Positions 28,618 to 38,359 of a stretch of DNA of 64,000 bases are shown here, in pieces; position 1 is the first letter of the stretch; each line of letters begins with the position of its first letter. The DNA is from Sphingobacteriales bacterium JAD_PAG50586_3 (GTDB taxonomy: Bacteria; Bacteroidota; Bacteroidia; CAMBQF01), in the NCBI GenBank assembly GCA_023213195.1, contig CP096135.1:684548-748547 (forward strand), in the 5' to 3' direction. A model generated the notes under the pieces. It was not told where the DNA came from. It made no database searches and saw nothing but the letters and a program-made list of their open reading frames with translations. Made by a program: the position numbers and the translations under genes.

Positions 28618-29217
28618 ATGAAAAACATAAACTTTCCGCTAGAGCTGACCTTTAAAATAGGCACCCTTAGCAACGATTTTACCGCTGCAGATGCCGAAGG
28701 CCGCACCGTTGCCTACGTTAGGAGCAAGCTATTTAAGCTGAAAGAAGATATACAGGTGTTTGCCGACGAAAGCCGCACGCAACTTAATTATACCATTAAA
28801 GCCAACAAGTGGTTAGATTTTTCGGCATCGTACCTGTTTGCTGATAGCGCAGGCAACAACATGGGCATGGTAGCCCGCAAAGGCTGGGCGTCGCTTTGGA
28901 AAGCCGAATACGAAATTTTTGACAGCGGCAACAAATTGGAGTTTAGCATAAAAGAAGACAATGGCTGGGTTAAGGTAGGCGATGCTTTACTGGGCGAAGT
29001 TCCTTTATTGGGCGCTTTTACCGGTTATTTCTTTAACCCATCGTACAGCGTGGTAAACACCGCAACAGGCCAGCCGGTGGCGCAGTTAAAAAAGAAAAAA
29101 TCGTTCTTCGGACGCCGTTTTAACATTATTAAACTGCAACCCATTGACGAAAGCCAGGAAGCCCGAGTATTGTTGGGCTGTATGATGATGTTGTTGCTAG
29201 AAAGAAGACGCGGTTAA
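28618..29217 (+). CDS. LURP-one/scramblase-like (tubby-fold) protein
   Basis: 199 residues. The sequence alternates short beta-strands with motifs like AYVRSKLFKLKEDIQVFAD, YTIKANKWLDFSASYLFAD, AEYEIFDSGNKLEFSIKEDNGW and a final hydrophobic helix VLLGCMMMLLLERRRG, which matches the LURP-one-related/phospholipid scramblase fold (twelve-stranded barrel around a central helix). Function in bacteria is unclear; association with membrane lipids is possible. It ends before a clean terminator. Confidence 0.65.
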   Translation: MKNINFPLELTFKIGTLSNDFTAADAEGRTVAYVRSKLFKLKEDIQVFADESRTQLNYTIKANKWLDFSASYLFADSAGNNMGMVARKGWASLWKAEYEIFDSGNKLEFSIKEDNGWVKVGDALLGEVPLLGAFTGYFFNPSYSVVNTATGQPVAQLKKKKSFFGRRFNIIKLQPIDESQEARVLLGCMMMLLLERRRG

Positions 29218-29237
29218 GAGTATTCCTTATATTGAAG

Positions 29238-29270
29238 ATAAAAGCCCGGACTATATAGTGTCGGGCTTTT
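29238..29270. terminator. Terminator between LURP-one-like gene and PIN gene
   Basis: AAAAGCCCGGACTATATAG pairs imperfectly with the second arm ending GTCGGGCTTTTT. T-runs on the plus side and A-runs opposite would serve both convergent genes. Confidence 0.8.
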
Positions 29271-29297
29271 TATTGGTATTTTAATAGCACCGTTAAA

Positions 29298-31654
29298 TTA
29301 TGCTATTTGTCTTTCTTCGTTAGTTTCCTCTTCATTTACAGATTTAATATTGGGGGATTTAGGTTTTTTATTATTTATCTCGTATTCTGACTTATATCGT
29401 TTAATTTCTTTAGACAAATATGCTCCTTTTTTCTTTCTGAAGAAAACGTGACCCAATACCTCCCAACCATTTTTTATTCTTTCTTTATTGAAAATGTATG
29501 CTCTCCCGAAAATTTCAAAACCTTGAGCCAAAGCAAGAAATCCCCATAAAAACCACTGGTTAACTCCCCTGCTTTCAATCCATTTAATAAACTCTTCACC
29601 AAATACCTTTATTAATATTGCTGCTGAAATTGGAAGTACTGTGATAAATATTACAAAGAGTATGTATTTAAAGTCCTTATTGTTTTCTATTAATGTATTT
29701 GCAAGTTTTTCGCCAGCATATTGGTTTTGTTCGTCTTCCCAATTTTTGGTTTCTTTTTCATATTGAGTTTGATCCTTTTCTCTTTTTAATTGAATTTCTA
29801 TGTGTAAAAGTCTCTCACTCATTCCGTCAATTTCTCCCTCCTTTTCTTTTATGTTAGTCTCCAGCCTCTGCAGTTCGGCATTTTTCTTTGCTCAATGTCA
29901 AGTTTTGAATTTATTATTTGTTCTATTTCTTTTTGAGACTTTGCTTTTAAATCCTCTAAGCTTTTTTCTATTGTGTGCTTATCTGCCTTTAAATGCTCTA
30001 TTTCCTTGCCAACTTCAGATTTGATAAAACCGTCTGCCGTATTATCTTTTTCATGTTCTTCAAATTCTTCTAAAAATAATTCTCTTTTAATACACGATAT
30101 GATTATTTCTTCATCATCAATCCCCATGTTTTTAAAGTAACTCATGCTTTTTTGTACCAAAACAGAATTTTTCTCATCATCATTCGATACTGAAATTGAC
30201 GTTAATGATGTAACAAAGGCCTTTCTGTAGTCATTTGTTACAATTGGAATAAAAGGTCTTATCTTTTTTAAGAAAATGGAAGGCATTACAAAATTAGGAT
30301 TTATTGATTTTATTAATCCCTCATTTTCCTTTCTTAGTTTATATTGATCAAAGTGTATCAAGCTATTATCTAAGGTCAAACAAATAAAATTTAAATCATT
30401 CTCTGTAGAATTTTTTGATTTAAGAATTTTAACTGCCTCTCTCAGGCAAACATCATGTTCGACCTTATGAAGATCTTTGTGAAGAAACCCTCCCAGTCCT
30501 CTTTCTTTACGAAAGGAGTTTGAAGATCGCTCGAACTCTTCATATTCAGAAACTCTATTTGCCAAAAAATCTTCTGCTTCAAACTCTATAAATTTATGAT
30601 TGTGAATTATTATTTTTAGTGCCTGCAAGTAATCCTTAGCATAGGATATTCTTTCACTTGGATGAGGAAAATTACTGTTGCTAAGCTTTTCGGTATAATA
30701 TTGCCTCGCAAATGAGTCTAATTTTTCCGATGCTAATAATGCATTGATTTGATGTGTATTAAAATTATCCTTCGAAATTATTTTTTCTAAATAGTTTTTA
30801 ACTTTTAATAATTCGGAAAAGGTTTTAGGTAAATAGATTAGTTTAATATCAATTGATCCTGTTTTAATCAGATTTACTATTTCAAATATTGCTGATTTCT
30901 CCGGATGTGTTCTTAAATTTAATAAAGAGTATAAGATATTGGTGTCTAAAACAACACTCATATCTTTTAGCTGCATATTTTGTATTTTTTCATACTCCGA
31001 CTTTTCAATTCCAAGAGAATAAAATTTTTCTGCTTTGTCTGCTAGTCCTGTTAGATATGTTAAGTCACTCTCGGATAGTCTTTCGGGATATTTTACTACT
31101 AATTCTTTAAATATCGATATTAATTTATCCTTTTTTAGCTTTTCATAGGCCCTAGCATAAATGTTATTATCTGCTGATAATGTATCTTCTTCGTATGGGA
31201 CAAAGATATTAATTGCCTTTCTTCCAAACTCAAGAAAACATTCTAATAAATAATTATTATATACCTCCCAAATTAATTCTTTTTCTATTTCGTCTACCGA
31301 ATCCTTAAAATACTCATTAATTATTATGCAAAATTTATTTTTTCTGCTTTCTTCACTGTCCTTCTCTTTAACAATTGCTTGATGTATACTTTCTTTAGAT
31401 TTCCCCGACAAACAATATTTGGAATTAGCTATGAAAATATCTCCAGTTTCTACTAGACTTCCCAATGCTGTTTCTAGTTCATATTTAATAGGTTCTAGGT
31501 GAAAATTATTTTTAATAATTTCAACTAATTCATCTAGATGTAAGTATTTATTTGTTGTATATAATTCATTCAAAATTAAATCTGACAGCATTTTTTCTCT
31601 GTTGTCAGATTTGGCTAAATAAAGGGCTGATATTATATTATCTATATGATTCAT
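29298..31654 (-). CDS. AT-rich PIN-domain protein with coiled coil and two C-terminal membrane helices (one frameshift)
   Basis: About 785 residues after repair of one missing base in the T-run 29881-29885 (minus strand A-run), which joins DIEQRK to NAELQRLETNIKEKEGEIDG. Order: a helical, winged-helix-like N-terminus (residues 1-90); a PIN-like nuclease domain starting at MSVVLDTNILYSLL (about 235) and closing at FICLTLDNSLIHFDQ (about 425); a helical segment; a coiled coil (about 545-650); and two membrane helices (YILFVIFITVLPISAAIL and WFLWGFLALAQGFEIFG). Base composition is far more AT-rich than its neighbours. Convergent with the gene before and isolated from hutU, it looks like an insertion. 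The PIN assignment rests on the Asp motifs only; a defence role is a hypothesis. Confidence 0.72.
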
Positions 31655-31694
31655 TTTCGGTTTAATTTTTGCTAAATATATTATATTGTTTTAA

Positions 31695-33374
31695 TTACCC
31701 CAACCTCTCCTTCAAACCCAAGCGGAATTTGCGCGAAGTATCCAGGGCAATATCGTAGCCTGCATCGGCATGGCGAATAACCCCCATGGCGGGGTCGTTG
31801 TTTAAAACGCGTTTTAGGCGGCGTGCTGCATCGTCGGTACCGTCTGCAACTATTACCATGCCCGCGTGTATAGAGTAGCCTATGCCTACGCCGCCGCCGT
31901 GGTGTAACGATACCCAACTGGCACCCCCGGCAGTATTAATCAAGGCATTAAGAACAGGCCAGTCGGCAATGGCATCGCTGCCATCTTTCATAGCCTCCGT
32001 TTCGCGGTTTGGCGATGCTACCGAACCGGTATCTAAATGGTCGCGGCCAATAACAATAGGGGCTTTTACACGGCCATCTTTCACCATCTCGTTAAACAGC
32101 AATCCTGCTTTTTCACGGTCGCCCATGCCCAGCCAGCAAATGCGGGCAGGCAGGCCCTGAAAGGCAATACGCTCTTGTGCCATGGTTATCCAACGGCGCA
32201 GCGATGTATTTTCGGGGAATAACTCTAAAAGCGCTTTATCGGTAGCTAAAATGTCGGCCGGGTCGCCACTAAGGGCTGCCCAGCGGAAAGGGCCTTTGCC
32301 CTCGCAAAACAATGGACGGACATACGCCGGCACAAAGCCCGGAAAATCGAACGCGTTTTTAACGCCGCGTTTGTCTTTGGCCTGGCCGCGCAGGTTATTG
32401 CCATAGTCAAAGGTAATTGCACCGCGCTTTTGCAGTTCCAGCATCAGGTTTACATGGTGGGCCATGGTATCAAGGCTGTCGGCTTTGTATTCTTCGGGGT
32501 TGGCATCGCGCAAGGCTTTAGCCTCGCTAACACTCATCCCCTCTGGAAAGTAACCAATCAACTCATCGTGTGCCGATGTTTGGTCGGTTAACGTGTCGGG
32601 GGTAATGTTGCGTTCTATCAGGCGGGCCAACAGTTCTGTAGCGTTGCATAATACGCCTATCGAAATGTTTTCGCCTTTGGCTTTATGCTCTAAAGCGGCA
32701 TCAATAGCCTCGTCAATATTGGTATATTTTTTATCAAGGTAGCGGGTTTCCAGGCGCTTATCAATACGCCACTCTTCTACCTCTGCTGCAAGGCAAACAC
32801 CTTCGTTCATGGTAATGGCAAGCGGCTGTGCGCCACCCATTCCGCCAAGGCCTGCGGTAACGTTAAGCGTACCTTTAAGACTGCCGCCATAATGTTGGCG
32901 AGCCAACTCGGCATAGGTTTCGTAAGTGCCTTGCACAATGCCTTGCGAGCCTATGTATATCCAGCTGCCGGCTGTCATTTGTCCGTACATGGTAAGACCT
33001 TCGGCTTCCAATCGGCGAAACTCATCAAACGTAGCCCAATGGGGCACTAACATAGAGTTGGAAATAATAACGCGAGGAGCATCTTTATGCGTAGGCAAAA
33101 TGCCCACGGGTTTGCCGCTTTGTATAAGCAGGGTTTCGTCTTCTTCTAAATCTTTCAGGGCTTTTACAATCAACTCCAGCGCCTCTACATTACGGGCCGC
33201 TTTGCCCGTGCCGCCGTACACAACTAAATCTTCGGGGCGCTCGGCCACGGCAGGGTCCAGGTTGTTGTGTAGCATGCGCAGGGCGGCCTCTTGCACCCAC
33301 CCTTTGCACGATATGGTTGTACCCGTTGGGGTTACGAAATTTGCTGTATCTAGTTTGCCGCTTGCTACTGTCAT
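31695..33374 (-). CDS. hutU: Urocanate hydratase (urocanase)
   Basis: 559 residues, the normal length. It hydrates urocanate to imidazolone propionate in histidine breakdown, with NAD bound as electrophile. Seen: [38 protein letters not shown] at the start, the NAD-binding [13 protein letters not shown], and the late [20 protein letters not shown]. No other hut gene lies in the window, so the pathway must be split over the genome or the enzyme is cotranscribed with nothing here. Confidence 0.96.
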   Translation of the reverse strand: MTVASGKLDTANFVTPTGTTISCKGWVQEAALRMLHNNLDPAVAERPEDLVVYGGTGKAARNVEALELIVKALKDLEEDETLLIQSGKPVGILPTHKDAPRVIISNSMLVPHWATFDEFRRLEAEGLTMYGQMTAGSWIYIGSQGIVQGTYETYAELARQHYGGSLKGTLNVTAGLGGMGGAQPLAITMNEGVCLAAEVEEWRIDKRLETRYLDKKYTNIDEAIDAALEHKAKGENISIGVLCNATELLARLIERNITPDTLTDQTSAHDELIGYFPEGMSVSEAKALRDANPEEYKADSLDTMAHHVNLMLELQKRGAITFDYGNNLRGQAKDKRGVKNAFDFPGFVPAYVRPLFCEGKGPFRWAALSGDPADILATDKALLELFPENTSLRRWITMAQERIAFQGLPARICWLGMGDREKAGLLFNEMVKDGRVKAPIVIGRDHLDTGSVASPNRETEAMKDGSDAIADWPVLNALINTAGGASWVSLHHGGGVGIGYSIHAGMVIVADGTDDAARRLKRVLNNDPAMGVIRHADAGYDIALDTSRKFRLGLKERLG

Positions 33375-33389
33375 AATTTAAAATTTACC

Positions 33390-33437
33390 TCACCCCCTGC
33401 CTCTCTTGGTTCGTCTACGCTCACCATGACAGAGAGG
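33390..33437. repeat. GC-rich palindromic repeat
   Basis: CCCCTGCCTCTC with GAGAGGGGC, split by a short insert, between divergently oriented genes. Same family as the element at 4170-4252. Confidence 0.5.
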
Positions 33438-33510
33438 GGCTTTTATTTTAGTGCTGTAAAGATACTGTGTTGAGTGATAAATATCATACTACATATTTAA
33501 CCGGGTGTTG

Positions 33511-33518
33511 TATCTTTG
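33511..33518 (+). promoter_or_regulatory. -7 box before 33542
   Basis: TATCTTTG, exact TAnnTTTG match, 24 bases before the ATG at 33542. Confidence 0.5.
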
Positions 33519-33541
33519 ATATTAAGATAACTATACAAAAC

Positions 33542-33964
33542 ATGAAAAAATTTGCACTACTATTAATAGCTATGGTTGGCATAGCAACAGGCGTAAATGC
33601 CCAAAGCTGGAAAGAGTTAAGCGCTTTTCACCACCTTATGAGCAACACTTTTCACCCGGCAGAAAACGGTGATTACAAACCCCTGCGCGATAAAGCTGAC
33701 AGCCTGTATATGGCGGCGGTAACGTTGCAAAAATCAGCCATTCCAGCCGATTATAAAGAGAAAGAAACCAAAGAAACATTAGATAAACTGGTGGTTGATA
33801 CCAAGGCTATTGTTGATGCGCTTAAAAAAGCTACAACATCTGAACCTACCCTGTTTAGTTTGATAAACACCGCGCACGATACCTTCCATAAGGTTGTTGG
33901 CGAATGTAAAAAAGACAGTCACGATGGCCATGGACACGGTAGCCACGATGGGCACAACCATTAA
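33542..33964 (+). CDS. Small secreted helical protein with His-rich tail
   Basis: 140 residues from the ATG at 33542 with signal peptide MKKFALLLIAMVGIATGVNA. The mature part is helical (FHHLMSNTFHPAENGDYKPLRDKADSL) with an FHxVVGECKK segment and a C-terminus of repeated HDGHGHGSHDGHNH that would bind metal such as copper, nickel or zinc. Helical periplasmic proteins with these features occur in metal tolerance. I do not recognise a named family. Confidence 0.78.
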   Translation: MKKFALLLIAMVGIATGVNAQSWKELSAFHHLMSNTFHPAENGDYKPLRDKADSLYMAAVTLQKSAIPADYKEKETKETLDKLVVDTKAIVDALKKATTSEPTLFSLINTAHDTFHKVVGECKKDSHDGHGHGSHDGHNH

Positions 33965-33984
33965 TCTTTCTTAAATAACATTGC

Positions 33985-34012
33985 AAACCCTGCCCTACTG
34001 GCGGGGTTTTTT
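33985..34012 (+). terminator. Terminator after His-rich protein gene
   Basis: AACCCTGCC pairs with GGCGGGGTT around CTACT, followed by TTTTTT. Confidence 0.75.
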
Positions 34013-34205
34013 ATTTTATATCCTTCTCAAAATCGCCTTTAGATTTATTGAAACCATAAGGGCAATGGCGACAGCCGTTTTTGCAGCAGTAGCCACGCCT
34101 AAGCAGGTACTGCTCAGTAAACACAATGTACCCCTCCTCGGTTTTGTAATAGTCGCCGGGCTGTAGTTTGCCTAAGGGCGAAAAGCCGCTCATATCGTCG
34201 CTCAT
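34011..34205 (-). CDS. DUF5522-type Cys-rich small protein
   Basis: 64 residues from the ATG at 34203-34205 (MSDDMSGFSPLGKLQPGDYYK). The C-terminal half has GYCCKNGCRHCPYGFNK, a four-Cys cluster typical of the small DUF5522 family. It probably binds a metal or an iron-sulfur cluster. A TATCTTTG promoter box is 5 bases upstream, so the transcript is nearly leaderless. Confidence 0.82.
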   Translation of the reverse strand: MSDDMSGFSPLGKLQPGDYYKTEEGYIVFTEQYLLRRGYCCKNGCRHCPYGFNKSKGDFEKDIK

Positions 34206-34209
34206 GGTG

Positions 34210-34217
34210 CAAAGATA
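34210..34217 (-). promoter_or_regulatory. -7 box of DUF5522 gene
   Basis: TATCTTTG on the minus strand directly before the ATG. Confidence 0.55.
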
Positions 34218-34270
34218 CCCATTATAAAACATTTTAAGTGTGGGCCTGTTCTGTTGGCAAAAACCGCAAT

Positions 34271-34736
34271 ATGGAGTTTGTTATAGAAAAACTGCATGGT
34301 ATGTTTTGCATAGTATTGCCACAAGAAACCGGCAACAGCCTTATTAAACAATTTGGCAAACGGGTGCTTTGCGAATTAAATGGCCAAACAACCACCCACA
34401 GCGCCCTTATGCCCATAAAAGAGGGCGGTTATTATATTACAATTGGCAAAACCAATTTAAAGGCTTTGGGCTTAGATTTAGGGAGCAAAATTAGCGTAGC
34501 CTTTAAGGCCGATGATAGTGAGTTGCAGTTTGTGCTTACCGAAGAGTTAGACGCTGTTTTACAAACCGATGAAGATGCCTTAAAAATTTTTAATACCCTT
34601 ACTGATGGTAATAAGCGATCGCTATCGTACCTTGGTTACTGTTGTTAAAAGCACCGACAAACGCATTGACCGGGCTTTATTAATAGCTGAAAAATTAAAG
34701 CAGGGAGTAACCAGTGCCCGGTTTATGCTAAAATAA
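34271..34736 (+). CDS. DUF1905/YdeI-type (OmpD-associated) protein (one frameshift)
   Basis: About 154 residues from the ATG at 34271 (MEFVIEKLHGMFCIVLPQE). It has a DUF1905-type beta domain, then VLTEELDAVLQTDEDALKIFNTL and a C-terminal helix. The frame breaks at 34630-34635, reading CCTTGG; with CCTGG the protein continues YLVTVVKSTDKRIDRALLIAEKLKQ and ends ARFMLK, as YdeI-like proteins do. They are linked to resistance to cationic antibacterials in other bacteria. Cytosolic by appearance. Confidence 0.78.
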
Positions 34737-34742
34737 AAGCTA

Positions 34743-34750
34743 TACTTTTG
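34743..34750 (+). promoter_or_regulatory. -7 box of GyrI-like gene
   Basis: TACTTTTG 5 bases before the ATG at 34756. Confidence 0.45.
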
Positions 34751-34755
34751 ACCCT

Positions 34756-35220
34756 ATGGAATACAAAACCTTAGCGTTAGAAAGCTTTTTTATTGTGGGC
34801 GTATCGGTACGCACTACCAATGCCAACAATAAGGCACAACAAGATATTGGCGCCTTGTGGGACCGCATTTTTACCGAAGACTGGGCATCTAAAATTCCTA
34901 TTAAACTTAGTGGTGATATTTACAGCACCTACCTTGATTACGAGAAAGACTATACTGCGCCTTATACCTACGTATTAGGTTTTAAAGTGCCCGATTTAGA
35001 AAACATACCTGCCGGGTTTGAAGGCTTTACCATAGCCGCGGCTAAATACCATGTATACACTGTAAAAGGCAAAATACCGCAGTGCATACACGAAGGTTGG
35101 ATGCATATTTGGCATAACGAAGCTAACCGCAGCTACAAGGCCGATTTTGAAATTTTTGATGAGAAAGCCCAGAACCCCGAAAATGCTGAGGTAAGCATCT
35201 ATATAGCACAGAACGATTAA
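34756..35220 (+). CDS. GyrI-like / AraC-effector-binding domain protein
   Basis: 154 residues, a stand-alone small-molecule-binding domain. Features: the strand-rich start MEYKTLALESFFIVGVSVRT, GALWDRIF, the central YTYVLGFKVPDLENIPAGFEGFTI and the final EGWMHIWHNEANRSYKADFEIFD, all characteristic of GyrI-like domains. No DNA-binding domain is attached. It may sequester a ligand or a toxic compound. Its stop is 12 bases before the PLP enzyme start. Confidence 0.85.
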   Translation: MEYKTLALESFFIVGVSVRTTNANNKAQQDIGALWDRIFTEDWASKIPIKLSGDIYSTYLDYEKDYTAPYTYVLGFKVPDLENIPAGFEGFTIAAAKYHVYTVKGKIPQCIHEGWMHIWHNEANRSYKADFEIFDEKAQNPENAEVSIYIAQND

Positions 35221-35232
35221 TCTTTACCTGCT

Positions 35233-36139
35233 GTGAATTTTAACACCCGCATAGACAACATTACCGACCCTTTGATTACCTCTTCGGGAATTGAACTCTA
35301 TGTTAAGCGCGATGATTTAATCCACCCGTATGTATCGGGCAACAAGCTATACAAGCTTATTTATAATGTTGCCGAAGCACAGAAACAAGGCTACGATACC
35401 ATTTTAACCTTTGGCGGGGCTTGGAGCAACCACCTGGTGGCTACAGCTGCCTATTGCAAAGAAAAAGGCCTTAAATGTATCGGGGTTGTTAGGGGGAAGA
35501 ATTAGCTCTTAGAGGAGAGGGAAGAGAGGAGAGAGGAGAGATGTTAAGTCCGGCTCTAAAATTTTGTATTGAGCAGGGCATGCAACTACATTTTGTTAGT
35601 CGGGAGGAGTATCGAAATAAAGAAAATATTGATTTTGTTAGTCGGCTAACAGACTTGTTCGGCGCTTTCTTTTTAGTACCCGAAGGTGGGGCTAATGCAC
35701 TAGGTGTTAAAGGGGCTTCGGAAATAATAACCCCTTCCCTAACCCTCCCCCTTAAAGGGGATGGAACTTTATATTTGTGCTGCGCATGCGGCACCGGAAC
35801 AACTTTGGCGGGACTTATAAGCTCTGCCCTACCCGGAACACAGTATATTGGGTTTTCCGTTTTAAAAGGCAAAGACACTTTAACTGCCGAAGTGGAAAAA
35901 TATGTGGGCCATACCAACGGTTGGCATATTAATACCGATTACCACTGCGGGGGCTACGCCAAAACCAATGCAGACCTACTGGCCTTTAAGCAGCGGTTTG
36001 AAGAAGCAAACCAAATTCCATTAGACAGGGTATATACTGCCAAACTTTTTTATGGGCTGTATAGCTTGATTAATAAGGGTTTTTTAAGCCTGACACTAAA
36101 ATTTTAGCCATCCACACCGGAGGGTATGCCTTTTCTTAA
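35233..36139 (+). CDS. ACC deaminase/D-cysteine desulfhydrase-family PLP enzyme (two frameshifts, repeat inserts)
   Basis: PLP-dependent fold II enzyme of the 1-aminocyclopropane-1-carboxylate deaminase/D-cysteine desulfhydrase group. GTG start. VKRDDLIHPYVSGNKLYKL holds the PLP Lys, LTFGGAWSNHLVATAAY the substrate Ser-Asn-His, and CACGTGTTLAG the phosphate loop. Breaks: one missing G in 35492-35496 and one missing T in 36080-36085; repaired, the protein ends KPDTKILAIHTGGYAFS, the family C-terminus. Two inserts encode odd peptides: a GA-rich tract (35505-35540, LRGEGREERGE) and a palindromic repeat (35731-35766, TPSLTLPLKGDG). Confidence 0.85.
35731..35766. repeat. Palindromic repeat within coding sequence
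   Basis: ACCCTCCCCCTTAAAGGGGA, almost the same as the intergenic element at 51765-51800. Here it is read in frame and adds about 12 residues to a PLP enzyme. Confidence 0.7.
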
Positions 36140-36213
36140 ACTTTTTCATTAACTTAGCGTTAAAGATGTGTTAACATTAATTTAACATTGAGTTTGAAAA
36201 GCTTCCTTTTTCT

Positions 36214-36663
36214 GTGTTTTGCTTGTGTTCTTTGGCTGCCAATAGTCAGGGCGCGGCAGCGCTTGCCGATATTTCGGGGGTGTGGAAAGGGGCTTTTTAC
36301 CAGAAGAACTTCTTAAACCCAAACGATTCTGACATGGTGTACAAAGCGGTTATGACCGTAGAGCAACATGGAGATAAGGTGGTGGGCCACTGCTACATTT
36401 TTTGGTATAACGATGAACATTATTTTAGCAACTGGCAATTGGAAGGCAGCTTTAACGGGTTGAATTTTACCTATGCCGAAAAAACTATGAACGATGCTGT
36501 TTTTAAACCCGGCTATACATGGTGTTATAAAAATGTAGAATCGTTTGTAGTGTTTGACCCTCAACAGGGCCGCTGGATGCTTTCAGGCTCCTTCAACGCC
36601 AAAACCACCGGTGGCGATTGTATGCCGGGCAAGCTTGTATTCTTTAAAGAGGGCGATGTTTAG
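36214..36663 (+). CDS. Hypothetical secreted protein
   Basis: About 149 residues. The start is uncertain: GTG at 36214 gives a partial signal peptide; a TTG at 36193 in another frame gives a better one (MKSFLFLCFACVL) and would require a frameshift. The mature part is beta-rich (ISGVWKGAFYQKNF, VVGHCYIFWYNDEHYF, WMLSGSFNAKTTGG). The pattern suggests a lipocalin-like barrel, but I do not recognise the family. Its 3' end overlaps the convergent ywqE-like gene by 4 bases. Confidence 0.55.
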   Translation: MFCLCSLAANSQGAAALADISGVWKGAFYQKNFLNPNDSDMVYKAVMTVEQHGDKVVGHCYIFWYNDEHYFSNWQLEGSFNGLNFTYAEKTMNDAVFKPGYTWCYKNVESFVVFDPQQGRWMLSGSFNAKTTGGDCMPGKLVFFKEGDV

Positions 36664-37427
36664 CCTTCGGCCAGGCTGGCATTCCTCAATTTTCCACTTT
36701 CTATCAACCTGTATAAATAGGGGCTTTGCTTTGCCATTTTAAGAGCGTTTATGTGGCCTGTTTTGTGGGTGTCGGTGCCTATAAATTCTATCATTCCCTC
36801 GGTAATTAGTTTCTCGGCAATAGCCCTTGCACCGGGCGAATAATAGCCGGTTAGCGAGTTGGTGTTGAGTTGCAGAATAGCGCCACGGTCTATTATCTCT
36901 TTATAAATTTCAAACTTATCATAAAAATAAGGGTAGCGCTCGGGGTGGGCCAAAATGGGCTTGTAGCCTTGGCGTAACAACTCAAAAATGACACGGGTTA
37001 GGCTCTCCGGTTTGTTTAAATACGATAGTTCAAACAGCAGGTAGTTTTCCTTACCAAACGACATTAGCTTTAAATCTTTCAGCTTCTTTTCAAAGTCGGC
37101 ATCAAGGTAATATTCGGCGGCGGCGTGTATGGTAATGCCAAGGCCCTGCTTCTCAATTTCATTGCGTACAAGGTCTAAGCCCGGCAAAATGGTTTCGGGC
37201 TTGTTACGGTAAAAATCGCTCATAATATGTGGCGTGGTTATAAGCGTGGTAAAACCAAGCTCTTTTAGCCCCTTTATAAGCTCTATGCTTTCTTCCAAGG
37301 TCTGCGCACCATCATCTATACCCGGAATTAAATGCGAGTGCATATCAGCCTTTACAAGCCCATAATCGGCAGGGGGCAAAACCTCCTCCTTTTTCTTACT
37401 CCCGAATATGTTTGAAAACAATCCCAT
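36660..37427 (-). CDS. CpsB/YwqE-type PHP-domain tyrosine-protein phosphatase
   Basis: 255 residues. The PHP metal site is visible: KADMHSHLIPGIDDGA, AAEYYLD, LAHPERYPY, IGTDTHKTGH. Such manganese-dependent phosphatases dephosphorylate tyrosine kinases that control capsule polymer length. It is the last gene of the polysaccharide locus, abutting the MmcQ gene, so a role in regulating that surface polymer is likely. The cognate tyrosine kinase is not in the window. Confidence 0.88.
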   Translation of the reverse strand: MGLFSNIFGSKKKEEVLPPADYGLVKADMHSHLIPGIDDGAQTLEESIELIKGLKELGFTTLITTPHIMSDFYRNKPETILPGLDLVRNEIEKQGLGITIHAAAEYYLDADFEKKLKDLKLMSFGKENYLLFELSYLNKPESLTRVIFELLRQGYKPILAHPERYPYFYDKFEIYKEIIDRGAILQLNTNSLTGYYSPGARAIAEKLITEGMIEFIGTDTHKTGHINALKMAKQSPYLYRLIESGKLRNASLAEG

Positions 37428-37778
37428 TTAGTCCTGATATTTTTCCATTACCTGTTCTGCCAATTTAGGCGGGGCTACAGTACAATACGCTGTTGTTAAC
37501 GCATCAATAAGCATTTCTTTCTTCACCTTACCCAAGTTAACCAATGTCCACCCTTGCTTGCCAAATTTGTTTGGAACCGGGTAAATTACGGTACTATCAA
37601 ATGAGCAAAAAACATTCTGGTCGATAGGGTTAAGCTTAATGCAGCAACGGTTTTCTTTGGGGTTAAGCGTTGCAAATATTTTCTTCTTCACTCTAAACGA
37701 TGGTATTTCAAAATGCGGCACCTCTACCGCCTCCGGAAAAGACAATGCCAACTCTTTAAATTTTTGTATTGATACCAC
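37428..37778 (-). CDS. MmcQ/YjbR family protein
   Basis: 116 residues, a small DNA-binding-like alpha/beta fold of the MmcQ/YjbR (CyaY-like) group: FKELALSFPEAVEVPHFEIPSFRVKKKIFATLNP, then the final helices TTAYCTVAPPKLAEQVMEKY. Function unknown. It lies between the YdcF gene and the phosphatase with 0-10 base gaps and probably shares their transcript, though it has no obvious link to polysaccharide. Confidence 0.82.
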   Translation of the reverse strand: MVSIQKFKELALSFPEAVEVPHFEIPSFRVKKKIFATLNPKENRCCIKLNPIDQNVFCSFDSTVIYPVPNKFGKQGWTLVNLGKVKKEMLIDALTTAYCTVAPPKLAEQVMEKYQD

Positions 37779-37787
37779 AGTGTAATA

Positions 37788-38358
37788 CTACAACAAATAG
37801 GAATAGAACGCAAAGAACTCGCGGGTAAGCGAGTACACATCGCGCCACTCAAAATACATTGGGGAAGCACCCTCAACCACCATTTCCCCTCTTGCTTAAA
37901 CATGGTTTTTATACGTGTAATGTGGTAGTATTGCGATACTGCAATAGCAAATGGAAAATTACGCTGCTTGCAAATTGCAATGGTATTCTTAACTGTTGCC
38001 AATGTATTATCGCCCTTATTGTCTACAATAATTACATCGGCAGGGATAGCTTGCGTTAAAAGGTAATCGCGCATTTTATCACCTTCGTAAAAGCCTTCTT
38101 TACCTAAGCCTCCGCTTACAATAATGTAGCCTGTTAAGCCTTGTTTATACAACTCAACACCTTTATCTAGCCGTGCTTTTAGGCGTGGAGAAAGTGTGCC
38201 ATCTTCGTTTACCTTATTACCGAATATTACTGCAACGCTATTTTCGTGTTTGTTATTGCGTAATCCGTCAACAGTAATATATAAAGTATGCACAAGAAAC
38301 CATGCAGCAAGAAAAGCAACACAAAACAGTATTGGTTTAGCAATCTTTTTCGGAACAT
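37788..38358 (-). CDS. YdcF/DUF218 family envelope protein (two frameshifts)
   Basis: About 190 residues. An N-terminal membrane helix is followed by the DUF218 domain: NSVAVIFGNKVNEDGTLSPRL, YIIVSGGLGKEGF, DNKGDNTLATVKNT and ISQYYHITR-like AVSQYYHITRIK. Breaks: one missing base in the T-run 38346-38350 (repaired start MFRKKIAKPILFCVAFLAAW) and one near 37883-37889, after which it ends SPMYFEWRDVYSLTREFFAFY. The EWRD motif belongs to the family. DUF218 proteins act near the envelope, some in cell-wall or vancomycin-resistance contexts. Confidence 0.8.
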
Positions 38359-38359
38359 G

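Noticed and set aside
31695..33374. hut operon
   Set aside because: Only hutU is present; neighbouring genes are unrelated to histidine breakdown.
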